From: Pseudomonas purpurea
GTDB lineage: Bacteria; Pseudomonadota; Gammaproteobacteria; Pseudomonadales; Pseudomonadaceae
Length of the DNA: 64,000 nt
NCBI RefSeq assembly: GCF_039908635.1
Contig: NZ_CP150918.1
Coordinates: forward strand, 3,777,001-3,841,000
Direction: 5' to 3'
Below the pieces are notes generated by a model that searched no databases, was not told the DNA's origin, and saw only the letters and a list, made by a program, of their open reading frames with translations. Position numbers and translations under genes: made by a program. Positions 48,201 to 58,400 of this stretch are shown here, piece by piece. Positions within the stretch are counted from its first letter, which is position 1. The number at the start of each line of letters is the position of its first letter.

Positions 48201-48339
48201 TATCCGGCTGGCGTTCAAGCTCCAGGGTCAGACAGGCAAACAGCGATTGCCCGCCCAGTTCCTGGGCGCGCAGGTAGAAGGCTTGTTGGGCCGATGTCTG
48301 AAAAACGTCTGCTTGAGCGTCGATAACAGGGGTGTTCAT
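45241..48339 (-). CDS. NRPS with interface domain, predicted to load beta-hydroxyhistidine
   Basis: The 1032-residue protein has a condensation-like domain that lacks the HHxxxDG motif: the site reads TLVAPASSLDEASL near residue 131. An A domain (TSGSTG ~583) and a T domain (LGGHSLL ~963) follow. A C-like domain without the active-site His, beside a TauD hydroxylase, is the interface-domain arrangement described for siderophore beta-hydroxylation, where the interface domain recruits the hydroxylase to the carrier-bound amino acid. The code read by eye, DSATIAEVWK, resembles the His code of bacitracin synthetase more than Asp codes. The condensing activity for this residue is the last C domain of the 3093-aa NRPS. 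Its stop overlaps the next NRPS start. Confidence 0.85.
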   Translation of the reverse strand: MNTPVIDAQADVFQTSAQQAFYLRAQELGGQSLFACLTLELERQPDTQALVAALDELGQRHESLRTAYRRLPGMKWPVQSLYDELPVNLLGTLPSVAEALHRSREIMANDPAQVLLIAQVEPQDSQPLLTLVAPASSLDEASLRVLATELKALLRGEALADNEEDLQYLDYAAWQEELREEDIGHQGAAFWRNVQQQFGVAHHLPFEKAQGISLQRSQATCVAPQLLEDVQRFATTHQVEAERVALLLWTAFVARIAHQEKLLMGWQADGRNEQTAATLGRFARRLPLAFDNRPGDSLVQALASFTTGIEQSLSWLDCLNEFELSAEGSAPQRYGFVFQNRIEPGIEVDDGNPEVLRLRVQAEQFVLSSLEGAVPAAMLAVWLEQFVEFSRQVLAAPTQALGDATQVSPAELSRLIEDFNPQASGQALPYRYLQELFAEQAARHPGRIALSVNGQRLTYAELDDRSNQVANTLRVQGVQPDQIVAVYGQRSAQIVIALLGTLKAGAAYLPLDPNYPLDRLAFMLEDADARHVLACQPLPEHLDSDRVISLMAGAPVWSASQAAPDSVGEDAHLAYVIYTSGSTGTPKGVMISHANAVASTLARSVFYRQPLRSFLMLSSFSFDSSVAGVFWALGQGATLCLPDEDNYKDPVLLAALIKREEVSHYLTLPSYHAQILEHLDQHALACVIVAGEACSNVLAARHREQLPHVALVNEYGPTEGTVWCSAWELPEGQDGETIPVGQPIPGMRIHVLGPDLSPVAIGAEGELYVGGAGIARGYLKRPVLTAERFVPDPFARTPGQRLYRTGDLGRYRADGVLEYLGRLDHQVKIRGFRIELGEIEAAMRQAPGIEDAAVITRETPTGPQLLGFVIAPADTAEIRLAELRSHLAEVLPEHMQPTRLQVLERFPLMPNGKLNRHALLDLDVRRSEFVAPRSDLEKVLAAIWAEALHVERVGVHDSFFELGGHSLLATRIRTRIQEELNLAIPLRLFFEGETLERLATEIELFREQSEHKENDVDALEALFDEVDEEQTR

Positions 48340-48350
48340 GTGGGGTGTCC

Positions 48351-49409
48351 TTATTCCTGATCCAGGTCGGCGCTTTTCTGGGCGATGGCCATGGCCGTGA
48401 GAATTTTTCGGTAGCCAGTGAATTCGTTGCGCGCATGCACGCTGAGGATGTTGTCCAGCAGAACCACGTCGCCCTTCTCCCAGGCAAACTCCACCATCAC
48501 GTCGCGATAGATGCTTTGCAGGTGACGGATCACGTCATCCGGTATGGCCGTGCCGTCGCCGAAGAAGGTGTTTTGCGGCAGGTCCTGCGGGCCGAACTCG
48601 CGCAACAGGTTTTCGCGAATGCTGTCGGGCAAGGTCAGGGCATTGAAGAAGGTGCCGTGGTTGAACCAGATGCGCTCGCCGGTCAGCGGGTGGCGGACAA
48701 TCGCCGGGCCGTTCTGGCGCGTGCGCAGACGGTTGCCGGACTTCCACTCGGCCTGGATGCCGATCTTCGCGCAGTAGGCCTCGACCTCGGCGCGGTCTTC
48801 GCTCTGGAACACCGTCTGCCAGGGCAGGCCCATGCCGTCGCCGTAATTGCGCACGTACATGATGCGTTTGCGCTGGAATTCTTCACGCACTGCCGGGTCG
48901 ATGCGGGCGAGGATCTGACGGGTATCGCCGAACGGCGTTTCGCCACCGGTGGTCGAGGGCGTGTCGCAGAAGAAGTACAGGTGCAGCGGAAACACTGGCG
49001 AGTACGAGTGTTCGTTGTGCGGGAAGATTTTTTCCGGCGCCGGGTAGTCGGTGGAGCTGTAAATCTTGAACTGGCCGGTGATCTGGGTCCGTGGCGACGC
49101 CCGGAACAGGTACTCCAGCGCCCCGCCGGAAATCGCATCGACACAGCGATTGAACTCACCGATGTCCGCGACCTGGAAGCCGCGGAACAGGACCACCGCG
49201 TGCTCCAGCAACTTGGCTTCGATCAGCTCGCGATTCTCCGTCGCCCACTCCACCAGGCTCACGCCAGACACCGCCGGACGGCACACCAGCGGCATGCTGG
49301 CGCCTTCGAACATCGGCGCAAAACTCACCAGGCGGGTCGGATCGGTGGACAGACTCTTGCGTGCGCCGCGACCGATTTTGGGAATGGACTTGGTAGTTGA
49401 AACGCTCAT
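48351..49409 (-). CDS. TauD-family Fe(II)/2-oxoglutarate hydroxylase (predicted amino-acid beta-hydroxylase)
   Basis: The 352-residue protein is a SyrP/TauD-like dioxygenase. The metal motif is H-x-E in IFPHNEHSYSP with the distal His in LLDNILSVHARNEF. The Arg at the 2-oxoglutarate site is likely in the C-terminal segment. It lies 11 bases before the interface-domain NRPS and 54 bases after the upstream NRPS. The start has GGAGGGG in front. With the His-like code of the partner A domain it is predicted to beta-hydroxylate carrier-bound histidine, creating an iron ligand. Beta-hydroxylation of Asp is the alternative. Confidence 0.85.
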   Translation of the reverse strand: MSVSTTKSIPKIGRGARKSLSTDPTRLVSFAPMFEGASMPLVCRPAVSGVSLVEWATENRELIEAKLLEHAVVLFRGFQVADIGEFNRCVDAISGGALEYLFRASPRTQITGQFKIYSSTDYPAPEKIFPHNEHSYSPVFPLHLYFFCDTPSTTGGETPFGDTRQILARIDPAVREEFQRKRIMYVRNYGDGMGLPWQTVFQSEDRAEVEAYCAKIGIQAEWKSGNRLRTRQNGPAIVRHPLTGERIWFNHGTFFNALTLPDSIRENLLREFGPQDLPQNTFFGDGTAIPDDVIRHLQSIYRDVMVEFAWEKGDVVLLDNILSVHARNEFTGYRKILTAMAIAQKSADLDQE

Positions 49410-49463
49410 AACCCCTCCAGAAAAAGATAACAGCAGCGTCCGGGCCGGACGCCGCTGATGGAT

Positions 49464-52400
49464 TCAGTCCGCAGCCGTTTCCTGTACCGGTGTACTGCGG
49501 GTCGCACTGCGGCGTTTGATCGGGAAACGTCCGCCCAGCAAGGCCTTGCGTTGATCGCTCAGGCGCAGATCGGCACGGCGCTGCACATCGCCAGCAAGGC
49601 TCAGCAGCTCGTCCAGCGGCGTCTCGTGACGGCCGATCACCGCTTCAAGCACCGCCTGAATCTGTTCGAACAGGCATTCCAGGGTGCTCGGCAGAAACCG
49701 GCCGACCGGCGTCTCGAAACTCAGGTGGATATGCTCCGCGTCGTTGTAGAACGCGGCCACCATGCCGATTTCGGCCGCCTGGCGCCCCGAAGGGAAATCT
49801 TCAACCTGGAGACTGTCCATGGAGGGCAAACGCCCGACCCCTTCCTGATAAATCAATTTGATGTCGAACAGCGGCGAACGCCCGGCCCGACGCGGCAAAC
49901 GCAAGGCTTCCACCAGGCGCTCGAACGGCAGGTCCTGGTGGTCCGAAGCCTCCAGCACCGCACGGCGACAGGCTTGCAGCAGGTGCGCCGCATCCGGGCA
50001 AGCGTCCACTTCAACTTGCAGCACTAATTGGTTAACGAAGAAGCCGACCATTTGTTCAAGCTCGGCTTGATTTCGGTTGGCGATATCGGTGCCGATGCGC
50101 ACGCGACTGACCTCGGTGCGCTGACGCAACACCAGGGTAAAACCGGCCAACAGCACCATGAACAGCGACAGATCGTGACGCTGGGCAAAGTCACGCAGGT
50201 TCTGGCTCAGTTCGCCAGTGAAGGTGAAATGCTCGCTGGCGCCTTCCTGCGCCGTGCGCTGATCGCCATCGGCCGGCAGCTCCAACACAACCTGTTGCTC
50301 ACCGAGACGGTCTTGCCAGTAGTCGAGCTGGCGCTGCAACTCACCGCCCTGCTCCAGCCACTGGCGCTGCCATTTGGCGAAGTCGGCGTACTGCACGCTG
50401 TGCGCGGGCAGTTCAGGAGTTTCGCCACGGTTCAGGCTCGGGTACAGCGTCACGAATTCGTTGATCAGAACGCGGAACGACCAGTCATCCGCCACGATGT
50501 GATGCACCGTCAACAGCAGCACATGCTCTTGATCGGCCACGCGCACCACATGCACTCGCAGCAACGGCCCGTGACGCAGGTCGAATGGACGGGCGACCTC
50601 GTCGCGAGCCCGTTGTTCGGCCTGCGCCTGCGCGTCCGGCAAGTGACGCAAGTCGGTTTCGACAAAGCTCAACGGCAGCTCAGGGTGAACCCGCTGCCAG
50701 GTCTGGCCGTCCTCTTCGTAGAACGTGGTACGCAGCACCGCATGACGGTCCACCAGCGCGGCGAAGGTCTGGCGCAACGCTGCACTGTTCAACTCACCGC
50801 GCAGACGCAAAGCACCCGGCATGTTGTACATGGAGCTGTCCGGTTCCAGGCTCCAGAGGAACCACAATCGCTGTTGGGCAAACGACAAAGGCTGGCGCTC
50901 ACCTGAGCGATCCGGCAGCAACGGCGGACGCTCACACACGCTCGACGACTGCTGCAGGCCTTGCACCTGTGCGGCAAAATCCTCCAGGCGCGGGTGTTCG
51001 AACAGGCTGCGCAGGCTCACCGACAGCCCCAGGTGCTGACGAATCTGCGAGACGATCCGGGTCGCCAGCAACGAGTGTCCGCCCAATTCGAAGAAGTGGT
51101 CTTCGCGGTCGACACGGGCGACGTGCAGCACCTCCTGCCAGATCGCCGCCAAGCGAGTTTCCAACTCGCCTTGCGGCGGAGTGCCGCCCGCCGACGCCCA
51201 CAGGACCGGGGCTGGCAAGGCCGCACGGTCGAGCTTGCCGTTGCGGTTCAGCGGCAGGCTGCTCATCAACACCAGTTGCGCGGGCAGCATGTACTCCGGC
51301 AAGCGCTCGCCCAGCGCCCGGCGCACGGTGTGGGTGACTTCACGCGGATCGAGGGCCAGGGTGTCGTCGTGCGCAGGCACCACGTACCCGATCAACTGCT
51401 TGCCAGCGGCGCCTTCATGCACCAGCACCGCCGCTTCACTGATCAGCGGCAAGGCTTGCAGGTGAGCTTCGAGTTCGCCGAGTTCCACGCGGAAACCACG
51501 AATTTTCACTTGATGGTCGATACGACCGAGGTACTCCAGCGCGCCGTCTTCACGGTAGCGCGCCAGGTCACCGCTGCGGTACAGGCGCGCACCCGGCGTG
51601 GTCGAGAACGGGTCGGCAATGAACCGCTCGGCGGTCAGTGCCGGGCGCTGGTGATACTGCCGGGCAATCCCGGCATCACCGCCGATGCACAGCTCGCCGA
51701 CACAACCGACCGGCAGCAGATGGCCCTCGGTGTCCAGCACGTACAACGCCCGGCCCGGCAATGCCCGGCCGATGGGTACGCCATGGCTGTTGTGGGTATC
51801 GTCGAGGCTGCACAGGTGTGTACTGGACACCACCGTGGCTTCGGTCGGACCGTAAGTGTTGAGCAATCGCACCGCACCGAGACCGGCGGCGTGCCACAGT
51901 TTCAAGCCTTCCAGCGACATCGCTTCGCCGCCGACATGGACCTGACGCAAGCAGCCTTTATCACGCTGCGGATTGGCCGCCCAGTCCTGCGCCAACAAAT
52001 ACCAGTAGGCGGCAGGCAGGTCAGCCAGGGTCACGCCGTGCTCGATGATCTGCTCATACAGGGTGTCGGTGTCCCACACCTCATCGCCGCGCACCACCAA
52101 TGTCGCGCCCACGCACAGCGGCGGATAGCACTGCTCGACAAACCCGTCGAAGCTGAAGGTGGCGAATTGCAGAACCCGGTCGTCGGCACCGATTTGCGAG
52201 TAGTCGGCAGCCATCACACAGAACTCACGCAACGCGGCGTGAGCGATAGACACGCCTTTCGGCTGCCCGGTAGAACCGGAGGTGTAGATCAGGTACGCCA
52301 GGTCGTCGGCGCTGGCAAGGTTGCGCGGATCAAGCGTGGAATAAGCCGCCAGCGCCTCGCCGGACAGGTCCAGCGCCAGGCACGGCAGCCCTTCGGGCAG

Positions 52401-55400
52401 GGTCACGTCAGCCAGCAGCCCCGGTTGCACCAGCAGCAGGTCTATGCCGCTGTCTTCAATCATGTAGCCCAGACGCTCCACCGGATAATCCGGGTCCAGC
52501 GGCACGTACGCGGCGCCGGCCTTGAGGATCGCCAACAGGCTGACGATCATCTGCGAATTGCGGCGTACCGACAGGCCCACCGTTTGCCCCGGCGCGACAT
52601 TGCGCTCGCGCAGGCAGTGTGCGAGCTGGTTGGCCCGGGCGTTGAGCTGGGCATAGGTCAGGCGCTCGTCACCAACCATCACGGCCAGTGCGTCCGGTGT
52701 GCGGGCGGCTTGTTGTTCGAAACGCTGATGGGCCAGCAACGGGCTGTCGAGCACAGGGGCGGCGGGACGGGACAGTTGCAACACGTCCTGGCGGGCCTGC
52801 GCATCCAGTAGGCCGATGGCGCCCATCATCTGTTGCGGTTGAGCGACAAACTGTTCCAGCACATGCAGCAGGTTGGCGCACAGGCGACGGATTTGCAGCG
52901 CGCTGAACAACGCCTGATCAAAGCTGAATTCCAGACTCAGGGTGGCGCCGACCTCAATGCCCAGCGTCAGCGGATAGCTGGTCTGTTCGTGATTATGCAA
53001 AGCACCGAACGTCAGGCCCGCCGGCGCACCTTGCTTGAGCGCTTCGGCCACGGGGAAGTTTTCGAACACCAGCAAGCTGTCGAACAATGCCGAACCCTGC
53101 TGCCCCGCCCACCCCTGGATCTCGTAGAGCGGCACATGCTCATGCTCGCGCAGGCTCAAGTTCAGCGCCTGCAAGTCGCTCAGCCACTGCGCAACGCTGT
53201 GCCGTGGCTGGCCGGTGGCGATAATCGGCAAGGTGTTGATGAACAGCCCCAACTGCTGTTCGATGCCCGGCAACGGTGCCGAACGCCCGGCAACCGTCGC
53301 GCCGAACGCCACGCATTCCTGACCGCTGTAGCGTTGCAACAGCACCGCCCAGGCGCCCTGCAACACAGTGTTGAGCGTAACCTTCTGCTGGCGCGCAAAG
53401 TCGAGCAGACGCTGGGTCTCGGCGCCGTCCAGCGTCAGATAATGCTCGCCCATCCCGCTGCCACCCACCGGCGTCGGCAGGGCTTCGGCCAACAGGGTCG
53501 GTGCCTCCAGTGCGGTCAGCGCCGACTTCCAGAACTGCTCACCCGCCGCCGCTGGTTGCTGCTGCAACCAGCCCAGATAGTCGCGAAAGTGCCCCTGAGG
53601 CTTGGCCAGCGGCTGCCCGGCATAGTGCTGAATCACCTCGGCCAGCAATTGGGCATTGCTCCAGCCATCCATGAGGATGTGGTGGCTGGTGTAGATCAGA
53701 TGCCAACCGTCAGCGCCGCTACGTACCAGCACCAGACGGAACAGTGGCGCCGCGCTGAGTTCGAAGCCGCGGGCGCGCTCCGCGTCGGCCAAGGCATCGA
53801 GGTCTGCGTGCGGGCTGTCAATGACCTGCATCTGCACGTCGATATGCCGATGGATGACCTGATGGGCCGTATCGAGCCCCTGCCAGTGAAAACTGCTGCG
53901 CAGAATGTCATGGCGATTCACGGCCGACTGCCAGGCACTGCCGAATGCCAGCAGGTCCAGGCCCTGAATATCCAGGCGTAGCTGGTTGATGTAAGCCCCC
54001 GCCTGCGGCTCATAAAGCGTATGGAACAACATCCCCTGCTGCATCGGCGACAACGGGTAGACGTCGGCCATGGCGGCGGCCGACAGCGGCAACGCGTCCA
54101 GTTGCGCCTGAGTGAGTCGGGCCAGCGGGAAGTCCGACGGCGTCACGCCGTGATGCCCGGCGTCGCAGCAGTGCTCGATCACCGCCAGCAACTCGGCACG
54201 CATGTCATCGACCAAATGCTGGATTGTTTCGTCGTGGTACATCTGGCTGCTGTACGACCAGTCCAGACGCAACGCGCCCTCGAATACCTGACCGTCGATG
54301 CTCAGCCAGTTGCTCAGGTTCGCCGCCAGGCTTTGCCCGGCCCCACTGCTTTCGCCGGACGGCACCAGCAACGCGTCATCGGCAAAGCTCTGGTCGAACT
54401 GCCCCAGGTAGTTGAAGGTGATCCGCGCCTCGGCCAGCGCCGCCATGCGCTCGCGCACCGATGGCTCGGCCAGGTAGCGCAACACGCCGTAGCCCAAGCC
54501 TTTGTTCGGCACGGCGCGGACCTGTTCCTTGATCTGTTTGATCGACCCGGCCAGCTCCGCAGCCGGGGTCAGGCGCAAGGCAAACAGGCTGGTGAACCAT
54601 CCCAGGGTGCGGCTCAGGTCGAGGCCCTCGAACAGGTCCTCGCGACCGTGACCTTCCAGTTGCACCAGCACCGACGGCGATTGGGTCCAGCGGCACAACA
54701 CCGTGGCCAGCGCCGTCAGCAGCAGGTCATTGACCTGGGTCCGGTAACTGAGGGTCGCGTGCTTGAGCAGACGCTCGGTCTGCGTCGCATCAAGGCTCAA
54801 CGACAGGCGTCGGGCGTAGTGGTTATTCAGGCTGCCGTGAGGATTGTCCTGGGGCAGCGTGGGCAGTGTTTCGCCCAGTTGCGCTTGCCAGTAGGCCTGT
54901 TCCGCCAACACCGCTGGCTCACCGGCATAGGCGTGTAAACGTTCGGCCCAGCCCTTGAAGGCGCTGGTCTTGGCCGGCAGTTGCGGGGCCTGGCCGGCGA
55001 GCAGTTGCACGTAAGCGCGTTGCAGGTCTTCCAGCAGAATGCGCCACGACACGCCGTCGACCACCAAATGGTGGATGGCCAGCAGCAAGCGCTGCTGTTG
55101 CGGGGCTTCGATCAACACCGCTCGCAGCAACGGACCTTGTTGCAAGTCGAGGCTGGCCTGAGCCTGATCGCAGAGCGCGGTCACTTGCTCTAGCGAGTCG
55201 ACCGTGCGCTGCCAGAGCATCACCTGCCCGGCCTGCGCGTCCAACGGACGATGCTGCGCCCGCTCACTGCCCGGCGCAAAACCCAGGCGCAGCGCATCGT
55301 GGTGCGCGTACACCGCTTGCAGCGCCTGGCTCAACAGGTCGGCGCGCAACGGCTCGCGGGCACGCAGCAACACCGATTGGTTCCAGTGCTGCGCCTGCTC

Positions 55401-58400
55401 GGTCACTTCCTCGAAGAACCACGCCTGCACCGGCATCAGCGGCATGTCGCCGCTGACCAGCCCTTGCTCTTGAACCACCAGGGGTGTTTGCCCGGCCACG
55501 GCGGCCAGGCTCTCGACGGTCTGGTACTGGAAAATATCCTTGGGGCTGAGGTTGATCCCGGCCTGCCGGGCACGGCTGACGATTTGCAGCGAGATAATCG
55601 AATCGCCGCCCAGCTCGAAGAAGTTGTCCTGACGGCCGACCTGTTCAACACCGAGCACCGATTGCCAGATCTGCGCCAGTTGCGCTTCGACACCGGCCAG
55701 CGGTGCACAGAACTCGGCATCACGCGTCACACCCTGGGGCTGCGGCAGCGCCTTGCGGTCGAGCTTGCCGTTGGGGGTCAGCGGCAAATGCGCCAGCAGC
55801 ATGATCTGCGCCGGTACCATGTAATCCGGCAAGCTGAGTTTGAGGTGCGCCCGCAGTTGCTGGCGCAACGTAGCCTCGGATTCGGCACCGACCGACTCGG
55901 TACCGGTGACCACGTAGGCCAGCAGTTGCTGACCCTGACCGAGGTCCTGAGCCAGCACTGCGGCTTCCAGCACCACCGAGTGCTCAAGCAGTTTGGCCTC
56001 GATCTCGCCCAACTCGATGCGGAAACCACGGACCTTGACCTGATGGTCGATCCGGCCCACGTATTCGATCACGCCATCGGCGCGGTAACGCGCCAGGTCG
56101 CCGGTGCGGTAGGCACGCCCGCCCGCCGTGTCGAAGGGGTCTGGCAGGTAACGTTCGGCCGTCAGCCCGGCGCGGTTCAGGTAACCCCGGGTCAGCCCGA
56201 CACCGGCCAGGTACAACTCACCCACTACCCCCACCGGCACCACGTGCCCCTGCTCATCGAGCACGTAGCTGCGGGTGCCGTTGAGCGGCCGGCCAATGCT
56301 CGCCCGGCCAGCGGCTTCGCGGAGGGTATACGTCGAATACGTGGTGTCTTCGGACGGCCCGTACAAATCGTAAACGTGGTCCAGATGCGGCAACGCATAG
56401 AGCCCGTCGACCACGCTCTGCTTGAGCGCCTCGCCGGCCAGGTTGATGATCCGCACGCTGGTCGGGATCGCCTCGGCGGCGAGCAACGCCGTGGCCGCCG
56501 AGGGCACGCTGTTGATCAGCCGCACGCGCTCGCGGGCCGGCAACTGCGCCAGCGCCAGCACGTTGTCGACGATGATCAGGAAACCGCCGCACGACAGCGT
56601 GACAAAGAACTCCCACACCGACAGGTCGAAACACACCGACGTCGCCGCCAGCACGCCGCTCAGATCGTCGCGGCTATACACCTGTCGCGCCCAGTCGATC
56701 AGGGCTGTGGTGTTGCGGTGTTCGATGCTCACGCCTTTGGGCCGTCCGGTGGAACCGGAGGTGTAAATCACGTACGCCAGGTCGCGAGGGTCGTTCAACA
56801 GCTCGGGATTCTCCGGCGAGCAGACCTGCCAAAGCGGCGCTTGCTCGTCGATGAACAAACGCTCGACGCCAGCCTGTTCCGGCAACAAGGCTTGCAGGCT
56901 GGCGTGGCTCAACAGCCAGCGCGCGCCGCAGTCTTCCAGCATGTAGGCCAGGCGTTCGGCCGGGTAATCCGGGTCCAGCGGCACGTAGCCGCCACCGGCC
57001 TTGAGGATCGCCAGCAATCCGGTCAGCAGGTCCAGGGTGCGCGGCATCGCAATAGCCACCAGCACACCTGGCACCACGCCGCGCTCGCGCAGGTAATGCG
57101 CCAGTTGATTGGCCCGCGCATTGACCTGGGCGTAGTTGTATTCGTGATGACCCTCGATCAGCGCCAGCGCCTGCGGCGTACGCTGAACCTGCGCTTCAAA
57201 CAGTTGCTGCAACGTGCCGGGCTCGGCCAGCGCGGTGGCCTGGTTCCAGTCGTGAACGATGCACTGGTATTCCTCATCCGCGAGCATCGACAGCTCGCCA
57301 ATGGCGGCATCAGGCTGACGAATCAGGCTGCGCAGCAGGTTTTTCCAGTGTTCAGCCATGCGTGCAATCGTCGCCGCGTCGAACAGATCGCTGGCGTACG
57401 TCAGGGCTGCATGCAACTGACCGCCACGCTCGTAGGTGTCGAGCGTGAGGTCGAATTGGGTGGTGCGCCCTTGCCAGTCCACCGCGCTCAACTGCAAACC
57501 GGACGCAGTGGTCACCGCCGTGATGTCCGCCACGTGCGGCTGATGGTTGTACATCACCTGGAACAGCGGTGTGTGGCTCAAGCTGCGTTCCAGTTTGAGC
57601 GCTTCCACCAGTTGCTCGAACGGCAGGTCCTGGTGGGCCTGCGCGCCCAACGCGGCTTCCTTGACGTCGCGCAGCAAGGCGTCGACGCGGGTCTGCCCGT
57701 TCAGTTGCACGCGCAGTACTTGAGTGTTGACGAAGAAGCCGATCAGCCCTTCGATCTCGCTGCGGTTGCGGTTGGCGATCGGCACGCCGATGCGGATGTC
57801 CGATTGCCCGGTGTAGCGCTGCAACAGAATGTTGAAGGCGCCCAGCAACAGCATGAACAAGGTGATGTTGTGCTGCTTGGCGGTGGCGCGCAGTTGTTCG
57901 GCCAATGCGCTGTCGAGTTCAAATTCATGACGCGTGCCGCGATAGCTCGGCATCGCCGGGCGCGGGTGATCGGTGGGCAATTCCAGCACCGGGTGTTCGC
58001 TGCCCAGGCACGTCATCCAGTAATCGAGTTGCCGGTCCTGCTCGCCGGCCTCCAGCCAGCGGCGCTGCCACAACGCGTAGTCGCTGTACTGAATCGCCAG
58101 TGGCGGCAAATCCGGTGCATCGCCCCGGTCATGGGCGTCGTAACAACGAATGAACTCATCGATCAGCACATTCATCGACCAGCCATCGGAAACGATGTGG
58201 TGCAAGGTCAGCAGCAACACATGTTCTTCGGCGTCCAGGCGCAGCAGCTTGACCCGCAGCAGCGGCCCGCAGGCCAGGTCGAACGCCTGCAACGACTGCT
58301 GCTCGACTTCGCCCATCACCGCACGCTCGCGCTCGGCCACCGGCAGCGTGCTGAAGTCCGCCCGTTGCACCGTCAACGCGGCGGCAATCGGCACCTGCAC

